64,000 nucleotides of DNA from Vigna angularis (GCF_016808095.1 NC_068975.1:16313501-16377500), one strand, 5' to 3'. Counted from the first letter of the stretch, positions 21,936-37,000 are shown. A program made the numbers and translations. Notes: generated by a model not told the origin, from the sequence alone.

Positions 21936-23343
21936 GCTCGTTGTGCGAATCTACAGATAGTGCCTCCAGACTCCAACCCACTCGATCAATGACCCAACTC
22001 GTTAAGCGAATAAAACTCTTAGTGGTAACAGACCCCAAATATCTCGCTTAGTGACCCAACTCGCTGTGTGAAAGTCCAGAAAGTGGTGTAGACCCCCCAA
22101 ACATTAGCTGAGCCCACCCATTCGCTATTTGAATAAAACTCATAGTGCTCCTAGACCTCAACCAGTCGCTCAACACACCTTCTCGCTGTGTGAATCACCA
22201 AACGGTGAGTTAGCCTCTAAAACCACTCGCTGAGCGACTCCACTCGCTGAGCGAGTCTACATAATTTGCAGCACCAAATCTGCAGAATTACGCAACCTAT
22301 ACCAACTTTACCAATTCCAACTATTTTTCCCAACTTCTAACACTCCTAGATTTGTGTTATGGACTTAATTAGACTTGAACAAATGTTTCTAAACCTTACT
22401 AACATCAATCTAAAGTGTTTCCTAACCGCATTCCACTCTAAAATCTACAAAACATCAACTTATGAACCAAATTTGCATTCTACAACTTTGATCACTATTT
22501 TGAGCAACTTAGGGACTTAAGCAAGTCCCATTTGACTTACTAAAGCTATCCTAATAGACCAAAGGAGCACCCAACCTCAAATTCCCATTTGCATTAGTCT
22601 TCTACCTCAAAACCAACCTTAAAACATAACAATGTGCCTCTACTCAAAATCACCCAGCATTATCACAGATTTCAAACATTTCATACAGCCATTAACAAAT
22701 CCAATATCATTTCATACCGTTCAAAATCAAAGTTCATCAATTTACACTCAAACAATTAAATTTCACATGATACATCTCCTCTAAAGACCTAAATTTAGTT
22801 CATTCAATACATTGCACATAAACTCATCATACGTACACATTAAATCACTAATTCAAGCAATAATCTAGCTTCTCTTACCTCAACTCAAAAACTCAAGATC
22901 TCTAAACGTTCCGCCGATTACTTGCTGTACAAGGAAATTCTAGAAAACCTACAATTACCGATTGATGATTGAAGAACAGCCTTAGAATCACAAACAAATT
23001 AAGAATCTAGAAAGAAGAACATTTGATTCATGCAAAACAAAACTGTTTTACATAATCAAAACCCTAAAGACTAAGAAAAAAAGGGTTTACCACTTACTTG
23101 CTCGATTCAACAAATTGATCGGTCAGTTTGGTAGCCCTCGACGCCAGGATCACCTAGACACCTCCTAATCATCGAACAGATGATCCATGGGTGAGAAAAG
23201 TTAGAGAGATGTGAGAAAAAGGGAAGAGAACCGAGCTTTAGAAAATTCTATTTATATTATAAGATTATTTTATAATAAAATACTCGGTCTCATTATTTTA
23301 ATAAACCTATCTACTATACTACTCTATTTTCTAGGTTCTTACA
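21936..23343 (-). repeat. Ty3 LTR, minus orientation, truncated at its 3' end
   Basis: The minus strand begins TGTAAGAACC at 23343 and shares its first ~120 bases with the LTR at 18069-18854 (TTATAATAAAATACTCGGTCTC on plus is common to both). The left side fuses into RNase H coding sequence near 21935 without a TG..CA end. A splice-donor-like TTACCTCAACTC lies near 22876. A PPT-like TTCTCCCCAACAAC follows at 23344. Confidence 0.7.
22030..22260. repeat. Cluster of TCGCT(G/T)AGCGA-type palindromic words
   Basis: Words such as ACTCGCTGAGCGAGT, CTCGCTGTGTGAA and CACTCGCTGAGCGACTC recur about every 40-50 bases, separated by CCA/GTGCC phrases, inside the minus LTR. The consensus is self-complementary and contains CpG. 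Confidence 0.8.
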
Positions 23344-24868
23344 TTCTCCCCAACAACAAAATTTTTTGAGGAAGTGAGGAGATGATTTTGAGCAATTATG
23401 GTCTGAGGTGTAACTAGACTGTTGGGGTAGTGTTAGTCAGTCTATTGTAACTTGTTAGGATAATAAAATTGGGTAAAATGAGGTCCTAAATGGTAGAAGT
23501 GGAATTGGGTCCTTAGGTTGAGGAATCAAGTGTTTTAGGTTGAGATTTGGTCTAGGATCACTTTAGATTTGTACTTGGAAGAGTTAAATTCACTTAGATA
23601 AGCTTAACTACAACCAAATAACAGATTTAGGGTGTTAGAATTTGAAGAAAATACCTGAATTTGGTAGGAGAGAGTGGGAGTGCATAATTCTGCAAAACTT
23701 GTGTTCTGTAGATTATGCAGACTCGCTATGTGGATTGTCTCGCATAGCGAGTCCTCCCGAGGGGGTGCTCTCTGTTTGAACCATTCGCTATGCGAAAGAA
23801 GTGCGTTGTGTGAATGGCCAAACAATGGTGCTCCCTGTTAGATAATTCGTAAGGTGAATCAGGTGCGCTATGCGACTAGAGCTGGCCTGGAGTCTCTGCC
23901 AGAAGTAATTCGCAAGGCGAATAGTCTGTGTGCGCTATGTGAAAGTCTCTGGTTTCGCAGTGCGACCTTTGTGCGCTATGCGACCAGACCAGGTGGGTTT
24001 CACCCTTTTCTTCTCCAGTTTGGATTGATTGATGTTGTTTGCTTAACAGATTGTCATGTACGTTTATGTGTGAGGCTTGGGTGGTTGAAAAGAACATGAT
24101 TGTGAACTATAATGATGTATTTGAGTATGAATTGGACATCTCAGGATGAGATGATTGGAAGTGGTTGTAGGGGTTTGTTGTTGTCTTGTATAATTGTATG
24201 GAGCTTTGAAATGGTACGTCTATCCCTACACTCAAAGCACTGTTCATGCTCAAATAGAGAAGGACGGTGTGAGTGGTAAGAGTAGAGGGAGGTCTTCGTC
24301 TATAGTCTTAGAGTTTAAACATAGACTGGTAAGAGGATTCACCTTGCGTAGTGTTGGGGAGGGCCAACTGAACTATGCAAGTGTAAAGACGACCAATAGT
24401 TCGATAATTATACAAATCCGGATGAGTCGTGTCGAGTACTTATTGCATGGTTTGAAAGGTATGCTTTGGATTGTTCTGTTATATATGTAACTAAACTTGA
24501 TGATATTCATTGATTGTGTTATATGTATATTGCTTGTTTATCTAGCTCACCCTTGTTTTTGTGTTGTGTGTTGCTTGTGTATATCTTCTTTTGCGATGAT
24601 CTTGGATGGGAGCAGATGTTGTTGAGGAGATACCTTTGGAGCAAGTATTGGAGGATGCTGATGCTACAGTGTAGTCTACTTAGGATTTCCTCTCTTTGAA
24701 CTCATGACATTTTGAATACTCTAAACTGTTTAAGTTTAAATTTTGTCTTCTTTTATGGATGACTATAATCCCATACTTAATCGCAAGTCATGCTTTAACT
24801 GTTCTCTTTATTTTTATGTTGACGCATATGTTATATGATTGTGGTTATTATATATTTGGGATGTCACT
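23344..24868 (+). repeat. Ty3 LTR, plus orientation, missing its 5' start
   Basis: A body homologous to the reverse complement of the 21936-23343 LTR: the phrase GCATAATTCTGCA...GATTATGCAGACTCGC near 23682-23730 parallels the reverse complement of 22240-22300. It ends near TTTGGGATGTCAC at about 24867, like the LTR end at 18069. It carries TCGCATAGCGAGTC-type palindromes at about 23720-23990. No internal region follows. Confidence 0.6.
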
Positions 24869-27800
24869 ATCACTGTCGAGTAAGATGAGATTATAAAGTT
24901 GAACAAAAAAGAAAATAAAAGTGTTATTACTTTGGAAGTGACCGTGTTGGATCCTTGTCTCACATACTATATTCTATCAACGAAGAAGTTGACTATAAAA
25001 ACAAACACCTACAACTTCGTAAAGACATGGAATAAGATTTTGTCATCTAACAAGTTTGAAAAAAACCAAAAACTATAAATATGATTTTTTTTTTAAATTA
25101 ACAACAAATTTCATTTATTCTTAAACAAACTTTAAATATGAATGTCATATTTTAATTTTAATGTAGAGTGGATACAAAATATTTCTTTTATTTTTTTAGT
25201 TTTTGTTAAATAATGTGTAGTTACTCTTGAATATTTACTAGTAATTAGTATGAAATATTTTTTAAATGTATTTAATATTTTAAAAATGTATTTGATTGGT
25301 TCTTTTACTAGAGCGTGCCTATATAAATTGTTTTGTTATATTAGGTCGCATCAACCATACTTATTATTAACTACTATTATAAATTAAATCTTTCCTTAAA
25401 AATAAAGTTAATTTTGTAATTTCTTTTTGTTTATTTTAAAGTTATGAAATTACGTAAAGAACTACGATTTTCTTAAATATAATTTTAAATTTTCACATGT
25501 ACTGTACTATACGGATCTGTGTTTTCTTTTATCATAAATAATTAGTTCACTTTTAATAGAAATATTTAAATTTAAATAAACATTTATTTAAAAAGATAAA
25601 ATCATAATATAATTATTTCAATTTAATAATACCTAAAATTAAATTAATGAATGATAAAATTGATAAAATGATTGTTTTAATTTTAAAAAATATTACTTAA
25701 AAATAATTAATAATTATTTAAAGAATAAAAATGTGAAGACAACTATTTTAATTTTAAAAAATCGCTAAGTAAAATTGGAAAAAATAATCAGTGAAAAGAT
25801 AAAACTGAAACAAAAAAACTGGTGAAAAGATAAAATTGAAAAAAAAAATAATGTAGACCGAATGACAAAATGTTTGTATAATGATACAGATATAAGAAAA
25901 ATATATACAAATAATTTCATTAATTAACTTAATTAAGACAATAGAAAATTTTATCTGATTAGATACATAGAACACAAAATAAAATTTTCAAAAAAATTTC
26001 TATGATTACATCTCTTAATATATTCATAAAATTGAGAAAATTTAATATTTTTGTCATTAACTATTTTCATATATTTAAACAATAAGTACATTCATAAAAG
26101 GAAAAAAAATGAAAAATAGGAGTTTAATGATTTCAATATATATTAATAAAAGATAAGAAAATACTTTATTTCAATTACAAAATAGAGACTTTGAATTATT
26201 AAAGTTATGTCACAATCTATTAAAGAACTGACTTTTAATATTCGTATCTACTTCATTTTAAATTATGTTTGATTGAGGAGAGTTGTGTAAAAACACTTAT
26301 GCTTTGTTTGGAAGGAGAATGATTTTCGAAATAAATTTAAGTCGAATTGGAGGTTGAATTTGAAATTGTTTAGATTCAAAGAAAAATAGAATGATTTGAA
26401 TATATTTGAGAAAAACTAATTATAAAAATTGATAAATTAAAAAATATTTTTATTAATAAAAGTAAAAATTATTATTATTTATATTTTTATTATTTTCTAT
26501 TTATTAATTATTTATATTAAAATTTAACTTTATTTAAAAATAAATTACACTCTTTCCTCATAAATTTGTTCAATCTGAAAAGAAATTTTCTTATTTTATT
26601 TTGATTTGTATGCTTTCTTCAGAAACAGTAAATCACTACATTTCTGTCCGCCGAAACAAACAAGCCGTTAGGGTTAAGTCCGTATTTATAAAATATAAAA
26701 CATATTTAAATGAAAGTCGACGTTACTAATTTGGTAATCAATTAATAGATAAATGATGTATAATTTTGAAATTAAAATGATAAAATTTGTATAAGTGTAC
26801 AAACTTAGTGGTAAAAGATACTACTAAACCTAAATACTATATAATTTAAATATATGATTATACTATAAATCGGAATTGAATATTTTCAAAAGAAACAATC
26901 AATTAATAATTTTCTCTATTTATATCAAAATTATTAATCTTCTTAATATAAATATAACAAAAAGAAAAGTATCTTTTGGCTTTATGCTAAAGTTGGGTAA
27001 TCTAACATTCCAAAACTCATCGATCATGATGATACATCTTTGATGACAAGTAAAATAGTTTAATAAATAATTAACTTTAATATCCTTAGCACAATAGACA
27101 ATCTTGCAACAACTACCACAAACAAACTTCAATATCTTTACACATATTATGAACAAGCATTCAACTATAAAACTAGTCTAATTCAGGTGCATATGACATA
27201 ATTGTGCACAATACTATTAAATTTTATCATTAAAATCATCAAATCCTTACTGTGTAAAAACATTCTAGAAATGTTTCTTCAATATTGTATTTGTCCAATT
27301 CATACAAGCAGCACAATTGTCTTTATCTAACCTCATACAAAAGGCTACAACACTTACGTCAAAATCAATATTTAAGTTACCAAGACCACATAAATAAAAG
27401 ACCAACTAATTGCATATATTCTTATACTGACATTCTCTTGCATCGTCCAATTCTTTGAAAAAGAAAATTCTTTGTAATAAATTTTTATATAAACTTTGTA
27501 TTGACTTAAATTCTTTCTAAGAGTGCTTTTCAATCTGGACTTGTTTTTAACAACACTTTGCTATTTTGGGATAATAAAAAATTATTTAAAACACTCAGTT
27601 ATTTAAAAACGACTACCATATCTTTTTTTATTGGTTTTGATGAATTAATTAATTGTTTTTAAATAAAAACAAAAAATAATGTTCAATTATTTAAAGTCAC
27701 AGGATCAAGTCTAAAATAATATTAGTGTTATAATGATGCTAGTAAAAAACTAAAATGATGGAATACAAGGAGTAAAGACCCCGATGCATCTTAAACTAAG

Positions 27801-28000
27801 AAACAGCTGGCTTTCCTTTTTCTCCTCTATCATCAGGTAAGGTAATGCAAAGTAGTCTAAATATTTAAACAGGCTCACATATTGAAGATTACACACCTTT
27901 ATCAATCATTAGGGACATGATTAATAATGAGTTATGGAAAGGGGCGTCTTAAATATCATTTACATGAAGCTATGCAAAGCAAGATAAGGAGATAAAACCT
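24869..28000. other. AT-rich intergenic DNA
   Basis: No gene, RNA or complete transposon recognised. Copy B of a dispersed repeat is at 25336-25503. The 3' UTR of AUG4 should occupy some of the last few hundred bases, but no polyadenylation site was assigned. Confidence 0.6.
25336..25503 (+). repeat. Dispersed direct repeat, copy B
   Basis: Starts TTATATTAGGTCGCATC and matches 10648-10812 through AAAGAACTACGATTTTC and TTTTAAATTTTCACATGTACT, with roughly a dozen differences by eye. Confidence 0.75.
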
Positions 28001-31000
28001 CTATGTGCTAGGTTTATCTGGCAAACGTTTCAAATCCATTTCAACTTGGTGGATTGTCCATTGCATGTTCTCCAATTTCTGCAGAATGTCACCACATATG
28101 AAACTTGAAAATAAATAAATATATAAACAGACGAAGTTGGTTGACATATCTATTTGTTTATAAAGATTTGGTAGAAAACGAGAAGCCGTTGACAGAAGCA
28201 GTTCAACAAGTCTTTTAAACAAAGTTTGGGGTTCGATTTTCAGTTACAATATTTAGTTACAACTGAAGGTACTGCTTTACTTTAGAAATGGACAGGCTTG
28301 GTGGAAAGGATTAGTTGGATGTCAACCAGAAGCCCCAAATAACTCTCTTAGTTACAACAACAAATATATTTGGTAGAAATGAGGTAAATATTTGAGCTAA
28401 ACTGGTATTACCTGCACAATGTCATGGTACTGCCTTGCAATATTATCAAAGTGAGGATCAACACCCTGGTACTCGCGCAGCCGGGTAACCTGGTTTAAAG
28501 GTAAGAATATAACTAGCACAGACAGGATGAAGTATTGGAGTAGAGGAGGAAAGGACAATCACAATCAGACCAAAAATAAATTGAAAATCTGCTGTGATAA
28601 ACTTATCTATAAGTACCAATAAGAAAGATAACAAAAATGTAAAATAAATTAAATTTCTCTATTAATTTATAATCAATTTTTACATTTCAACTTTACAAAA
28701 GCTCTCTAATCTCTCTCATTTAATATGATTAAGGTGCATAAGTTGATTTCAAGTTGTAAAAGTTTGATTTATGAAAAAAAGAATATCTAAACAAGGTCTT
28801 GATACTAGAAGGAAAACTACTGAGTAGTACAAACCACTAACCGAAACTGTTATATAACTATTTCACAGATGAAACAAAAATTAGATTCGGGGTACTGGTT
28901 AAGATACTGACAGGCAACCCTTGGCACGGACTCCACATTTCAAAATTCCAAATTAACAACACTCTACTATAATTTTCTTAGGTTTCTGTAACAAAGAATT
29001 CACACTTTTATGATGTAGATGATGGTATTACTTCACAATTTGCTCCTTCAAGTGCATGTTTCAATCTCCTTCAAATGCATGTTTCAATTCCCCATTCTCT
29101 TATTCTGTTCTGGAGTTGCAACATCCATCAAAATACTTTAATCTCATTCATATTATAATAAGTAACATATATTTCTTGTTCAATTAAAACAGTCACAGCA
29201 ATGAGGAGACTTGAGAATATTGTATAAAAAATGATAAGGTATTTAAGATTTGAATTTGAACATATGTGCTATAATTTTCCCGTTAAAAGTTCTCTGATCA
29301 TCCATATGTGGGTGAACACTAGAAAAGAAAATAACTAGACTGAAAAGGCATCAATACATTATTTTCAATGCATAAGAAATCACAAGATGCTCTCAACACG
29401 GATGACATTTTCTGAGCTAATTTGACAAATTTACCTCACTTCATCACATTAACATTTTTTTTTCTGGTGAACTCAATTCATGGTAAGAAACTACATAGAA
29501 CTAAAGTCAATACCTGCTAAATTAGGTTAGTTCTAACTAAAATAAGCACAAGGACACAGGAACATACCGCTTTGTTATATGCAATAGAAGCTTCTTCAGT
29601 TGCCTCAACAAGATATTTCCTAACATTGAAAAACAAAAAATGGTGTATTAACAATAAAGAGTGCTCATAGACTTGTAAAGATTTTATTCATACCTTATCT
29701 TATGAAGGGCAGGTATGGATTCCTTAGTGTAAGTTTCAAGCAGGAGAACGTGTTCTAGAACCCTGACAAGAAATTGGTAATATCATAATTATAACATAGC
29801 CTGACAAAATTAACATATCGTTGCTAATATCTGGACTTAAATCAGACTACCATTTTGAACAAACTTAGACAAATCATGTTTCTCTCTGATTCAGGGTGGA
29901 GGTAGAAAAATGTTACAAATATCGTATGAAAATAGTAATATAAAAAAACTAAAGGAACTTAAGAGTTAATAATAGAAATACTATTATCTCAATTTAAAAC
30001 GAATTAATTTCAAGAATTATGCCTTGAGTTTCAGACTCAACATCCTATCGTTTAGGCTCAACTGCCTCCAATTCTTTTTGCACTTTTTTCCCTTTGTCCT
30101 CACTAAAATATAACCATTGTACATTCAACAAATCTACTGTGATGTATTTTTGCAACCAACCTTCCTGCTAACAGAAAAATTATATACAATAGAAGACATT
30201 CTCTAGATGAACCCATCTATCTTACATTGTCTAGATGTTAATATATAAAAAGTTTAATTTCTTTTTTTTAATTACCTTGACCCATAAATAGAAGCAAAGT
30301 TTTGCATCTAACTGGTGTACAAGAAACACCCTCTTTGGAATTTAAAACACGGTCTATTACACACAAAAGGAAAAATATTTTTACCAAATGATCTCATACG
30401 AGACTTTCTATTATCAATTATTAGATTTATCATCTCATTTCTAGTTACTTCAAATTACAGTATATTTCTGGTGAAGAACAATGAAAATACATAGGTATCA
30501 GATAAGAAACTAACCTCAATTTAGCACTCATGGTCTCACATCTTTTACAGAGCCAAGTCTTTTGCAAGTCATCCTACAAGTACAGAGGATTAGTCAAGAT
30601 ATGTGTTTAGCAATCAATACAGTGGAATTCATTAAATGAATACTGACGTATTTGTGTTGATGCTCCAACTTCAAATCTTTGACAAGTTTAATAAGCACTG
30701 CAAGTATCTGCTCCAAGACCTATTTAAGCATAATGACATTCAGAATCTACATGCCACCATAAACATGTTACAAAAAATGAAATACAACTTATAATGCATA
30801 ATACACCACACAAGTAAATTCTTTATCTCTCTGACAGGCACACAGATTTAATATGGGAGTTTCAGACAATGTTTCTTGTACTAAATGTTTGTGCACATAC
30901 ATTGTAATATTCGGCAAACTTTCTATCTGCAGAATATAGGTCATCACGCAGTGCTGTTTCCTCTCTTTCAATCTCCTCAATCAACAATTTCACCCTGGTA

Positions 31001-34000
31001 AATTAACGGGAGAAATAAAAGCAAGAAAGTTTAGTTTACAGTCAATTTTCTAGGATGGGACTCACAAGCACCATTTCAAATATTTCCTGTTAGCGTAGCA
31101 TATACATGCAACAGCAAATGAGATAGATCCTTCACCTAGAATTCAAAATAAAATGACATTTTTTGAAAGAAAAGAAAAAATCTCCATCCTGCTGAGAAAA
31201 GAAACCAAAATCAAATAAAACTTTGTTGCTACAATCACTAAAATTAAAGCAAACTCTTATCAGGCTCTTTCATCATTATAATAATCTAAAACTGGATGAA
31301 TACCGATCTAACCTCATCCAACAACTTTAACATAAATACGAACGTGATTTTGTGGGCTAGTAAATTATAGTTGACTATATGTTACGTATCCGAGTAGGAA
31401 ACGTAACCAGAATGACCTTTCACTCACTCTCACATATAAATAGATAAAAAAATGGATGAATAAACCTCTTTTATTGATAAGAATAACTGAATCAAAGAAA
31501 ACAAACAATAACTGTGTTAGAATATTTACCCTATTTATCATGATTATATTGTGTCTAGGGTTACCCTATTTATCATGATGATATTGTATCTAGAGTTACC
31601 CTATTTATCATGATTATATTGTGTATAGGGTTACTTTATTTATCATGATTATATTGTGTCTAAGGTTACCCTAATTATCATGTACTCTTGTTTCAGCATT
31701 GTTCCTTAGCCTCTTTCATAATGTGTTTAGCTTTGCATATTGTAGCAGTTGTGATGTTTCTGATGGCTTGTGTCATTTATTTACAAGTCTCCAAGGAGAG
31801 TCAGTGCTATTAGCTTGTTAACACAAGGAATTTCAAAACCAAAGTCATAGGTTGAAAGTTCCTCATGGCATGAGGGGAGCATAATCTCCTTCAGTCACCT
31901 GAGAGCATAACCTCTCTTACAAAACTCACAAATCAAAAGTATATCTTTAACCCTAGACTTCCCCTTTATTTATACTAATTATTTCTCTCCCAACTTGTAC
32001 GGAATATTAGAAAATAATCCTACTTGCAATAATTATCTTATATGAATATATTCAGCCTTATTTACTATATTTAACTTATACTGAATATTATACTAAGATA
32101 TGGCTTTGTTTACTCTAATTATCTTTTGCTGAATATCCTCTCAGAATATCTCTCTTATTACTCTAATTAGTGTTAGAATTATTGGTTAGTGTGTGTGAGT
32201 TGTGTATGAGCTGTGTGTGAGTGTGTATGAGTTCTGTGTGAGTTGGAAAGGAGTGTGGTTAGTTAGAGTTATTTTCCTATAAATGTAAGCTTAAGGTTAG
32301 AGAGGAATAAGTCCTCAATTAATAAAAACTCTTCTTTCCTCAAATCTCAACATGGTATCAGAGCAGGTTCTCTGATCCTTCTCTGTGGTCTTTGCCGTCT
32401 GCCGGCGGCCGGCCGCCATGGCCGCCGGCAGCCCCTAAAATTCTAGAGGACAACTCTTTCTCTTCTTCTTAAATTAGTGCCACAGTAAGCACTAGTGCAG
32501 CCAGTCGTCTCTGCTGTCGATCATCGCCAGCCACTGTCCGCCGCCAGCCTCTGTCTGCGGCCGGCCACCGTCGCCGCCGCTGCCGTCGCCGTCACCGGCC
32601 ACCATGGCCGCCGGCTCGGCCGCCGATAGCCCCTCCTAAAAGTCTCTTCTTCAGAATTTAGGCTCTTCTAGAATTTGTCTCAGAATGGGGTTTGAACCCA
32701 TTCCCTTTCCCTTTTGGACCAGTAGCTGAAACTGGTACTTTACATGTGTTAGAAGTCAAATAATTTTGGCATTCCCTTCATCCATTTGAGGTTTCACATT
32801 GAATCTAAGAGACCGGTAGTCTCTTCTTCGAAGAACCCAAGAAAGCCACTGTCGCTGCTTACTTCGCCGTGCACCGCCGCTAATGCCGCTTGTTTCCGTA
32901 CGTCGCCGGCGACCGTCCGCCGCCGGCGACCATCTCAGTTTCGTCCGATGAACAGCGGATCTGGACCGTCTCCTTGAGCGACGGACAACCCTGCCGCCAC
33001 GAGCGCCAAATAAGTCCGCCGTCGACCACCGTCCGCCGCCGGCCACCGTCGCAGATTCGACCGGTGACCAGCGGATCTGGATCGCCTCTTTGAGCACGAC
33101 CTAACCCCGGTGGTCGCCGTCTCTAACACCTCTTCACGCGCCTCCACGCTCTTCTTCTTTTCGGTGGATCTCGGACGCGTGGTTCCACGCGCCGCCTTAT
33201 CGATTTTCGCTGTCACTGTTTCGTCCAGGACCACTGGATCTGGTTCGCCTCTTCACGCGACAGCCAACCCCGGCGGTGGGTTCGCCTGATTCTCCTCCAC
33301 GCTCCGTCACGCGCCGCCTCTTTGTGTGCTGCGAACAAACGCGTACTGTTCATGCGCCGCTGTCCCGCTGTCGGAATCACACTGCGCCGATGCCGGTCGT
33401 CTCGCCTGAGCTTCCTCTCTCCAGTATGACCCTCCAAAGCAGCCATTGCTACCGTCTTCATCATCTCCAGCTTCCATCATCTCCTTCTCCATTGAGAAGG
33501 GCTCTCTGCCTTCACTAATGTGAAGGGCTTCTTGTCTCTATCATCCTCTCTTTGTGTGCTTTCTCTGCTGGACGTGATATGTGGGAAATCAAATAGTATT
33601 TTAGGAAAGAATAAATTAGGAAATTTGTGTATTTCATAACAAGTATATATTTTATTGTAATCGGTACAGATTTGAATAAATAGGGACAATCCCATAAATC
33701 AAGGGATTCTAGAATAGAATATAGTTATTATATTTCCTAAAATAGCTTAGGTCTCCCGTATATATCTTGTATGATCTCTTTGTAATAAAGATATCAATTT
33801 CCATTTAACCTAATTTCCATATGGTATCAGAGCTTCCGATCTAGGAAGCTCTGTCTGCGCATTGTAAACCCTAAGACGGCAGCCTGCATTGCTGCTGCAT
33901 CTCTCTTAACCCTAAGACGGCAGCCTGCATTGCTGCTGCATCTTTTCCTATATTCATTACATTTTTTTCCCTTGCTATTGCAACCTTCTCTATCGCTCAT

Positions 34001-37000
34001 TCTTCTGTTGCTGCTGTCTTCTCTGTGCCTTAATTGCACAGCCTTTCCTTTTTTCCGCTCAGCCATCTTCTTGCTATGATGTCAAGGGAAGAGGAAGTTG
34101 TGAACCCAACTCCAGAAACAGGGAATTCCCATTCCCAGCTTCCTGGAGAACTGCAGAATATCCATTCTGCATATCGACTCAATGGAAGAAATTATTTGAA
34201 GTGGGCCCAACTTGTTCGTACAGTGCTGAAGGGAAAGGGGAAGTTGAGTCACCTGATGGAGTTTGGACCCAAACAGGAGGATCCCAAGTTTACTACATGG
34301 GATGAGGAAGATTCAATGATCATGGCGTGGCTGTGGAATTCAATGATTCCAGAAATCAGCGACACATGCATGTTCCTTAATTCGGCAAAAGAGATTTGGG
34401 ATGCTGTAGAGCAAACCTACTCTAAAGCCAAAGATGCTGCTCAAGTATATGACGTAAAGGTGAAAACTTTGGCAGCAAAACAAGGGAACAAGACTGTTAC
34501 AGAATATGCCAATCAGTTGAAATCATTATGGATGGAGCTAGACCATTATAGAGTCATAAAAGCCAAATGTACTGAAGATTCAGCACTTCTCAAGGAATAT
34601 ATCGAACAAGACAGAGTTTATGATTTCCTTGTTGGTTTGAATCCTGAATTTGATCAAGTTAGGATTCAAATATTGGGGAAGCAAAAGGTACCATGCTTCA
34701 ATGAAGTGGTGGCTATTGTGAGAAGTGAAGAAAGCAGAAGGGGTCTCATGTTGGAGAGTCCAGCAGTAGTAGAGAACTCAGCAATGGTGGCTGACCATAA
34801 AGGAGAACAGACGTTGGCCATGGTAGCCGAACAGAAGAAAGGAGGATCAGCAAATGTGGAGAAGAAAGGTGATGGTCTCTGGTGTACCTACTGCAATAAG
34901 CCTCGTCATACCCGAGAGAAGTGCTGGAAGTTGCATGGGAAGCCTTTAAATCGAGATCGAGAAGGGGGACACAGAGGAGGCCCCTCAAGGAAAGGAGGAC
35001 AAGTTTACGTTGCTGCTGGAACAAATGAAGGAAATAATCCAGAAGCTGCTGCCCATCTTAATCAAGAGGAGATAGAAAGGGTGAGAACCTTTCTTAGTAA
35101 GCTGGAAAAACCTACAGGTGTGTGTTCTTTAGCATATTCAGGTAAGTTTCCACTTTCTTTTGGATTAAATGTCTCAGATACACCCTTTAACAATTACTGG
35201 ATATTGGACTCTGGAGCCACAGACCACATGACACCATTAGCCAAACACTTCTCCACATATTCCCCATGTCCCAGCAACAAGAAAATTGCCACAGCAGATG
35301 GAACCCTTATTACTGCAGCTGGTCAAGGAAATATCCAAATCAATTCTTTAATAACCTTAAAAGATGTTCTCCATGTCCCAAAGTTGTCCACCAACCTAGT
35401 CTCTATACGAAAACTTATAAAGGATTTGTCATGTAAGGTTGTTTTTTACAACGATCATTGTGTATTTCAGGACAAGGATTTGGGGAGGATGATTGGACAT
35501 GCTAGAGAATGGAATGGCCTTTATTATCTTGAAGATCCAAATCTGTCCAACAAAAACAGAATCTCTCATTCCTTCATATCTGAATCTTTGATGACCAACA
35601 GAGAAAAAATCATGCTTTATCATTGTCGGTTGGGACATCCCTCCTTTGGAGTGATCAAAATTATGTTTCCCTCTCTGTTTACAAAGTTAGATGTTGAGAG
35701 TCTTCATTGTGAGGTGTGTGAACTTGCTAAGCACAAGCGTGTATCTTTTCCAATAAGTAATAAAATTAGCAATTTCCCCTTTTATCTTGTTCATACTGAT
35801 GTATGGGGACCTTCTAATGTTTCAAATGTGTCTGGTGCTCGATGGTTTGTCACCTTTATAGATGATTGTACAAGGGTCACTTGGGTTTTCCTACTTAAAC
35901 AAAAATCAGAAGTCAGTTCTGTCTTCCTAAACTTCCACTCCCTGATAAAAGGTCAGTTTGGTATTAATATTAAGAGGCTTAGGTCAGATAATGCCAAAGA
36001 TTACTTCAATCATGTCCTTAATTCTTTTTGTCAAAAAGAAGGTATAATTCATGAGTCCTCTTGTGTCAAAACACCACAGCAGAATGGGGTCGCAGAAAGA
36101 AAAAATGGGCATCTATTAAATCAGACTCGGGCATTGTTGTTCCAAAATAGTGTTCCAAAAAATCTCTGGGGGGAAGCTGTTCTTACAGCAACACACCTTA
36201 TCAATAGACTACCCTCTAGAGTCTTAGGATCAAAAAGCCCTATGGAAGCTTTGTCGTCTTTCTATCCAAACCTATCCGCTACAAATAATCTTAAACCAAG
36301 AGTTTTTGGGTGCATCTCATATGTCCATATTCATAATACAGACAGGGAGAAACTTGATCCTAGAGCCTTAAAGTGTGTCTTTGTTGGTTACTCACTCACT
36401 CAGAAAGGGTATAAATGCTACCACCCCCCATCCAAAAAATTCTGTGTCTAGGGATGTTACCTTCAATGAACAAGAGGGCTATTTCCATCAACCTTATCTT
36501 CCGGGGGAGAGTTTCAGGGAAGATAAGGAAAGTAGTAATTCTGGTTTTCCCATTCTTCCAGACCTGATATTTGAACCTAAACTAGATCAAATTGAAGCTG
36601 TACCAAGTGAAATAGGTCAAGAAAGTGAAATTAATTGTGAAGCTGATCAAGGAGATGTTGAAGCTGGAAAATTTGGTAAGAAGCTGGTATACTCAAGGAA
36701 GACTAAGGCCATTCCAGGATCAAGCAATGTTCAAGAATCCAACTCAAATCCACAAAAAGAGGTAACAATTTTTTCTCCAGCTGTGCAGGCTGAAATTGAA
36801 ACCCAAAATGATCTTGAAATTGAAACCCAAAATGATCTTGACCTCCCAATTGCCATTAGAAAAGGCCCAAGAAAATGCACCAAACAGCCACTCTACCCTC
36901 TCTCAAATTACCTGTCCTTTGAAAATTTCTCTCCTACCCATAAAGCCTTCCTAGTAAACCTAAAGACTACACTCCTACCTAATACCCTATCTGAGGCATT

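Noticed and set aside
24900..25080. Possible small RNA gene near 24960-25030
   Set aside because: A weak AAGAAGTT/AACTTCG pairing was noticed, but there is no tRNA box A/B, snoRNA box C/D or convincing hairpin.
32400..33520. GC-rich open frames on both strands as a host gene
   Set aside because: Overlapping short frames in every direction come from CCGCCGG-type repeats between a PBS and a nested Copia. No known domain or splice structure was seen.
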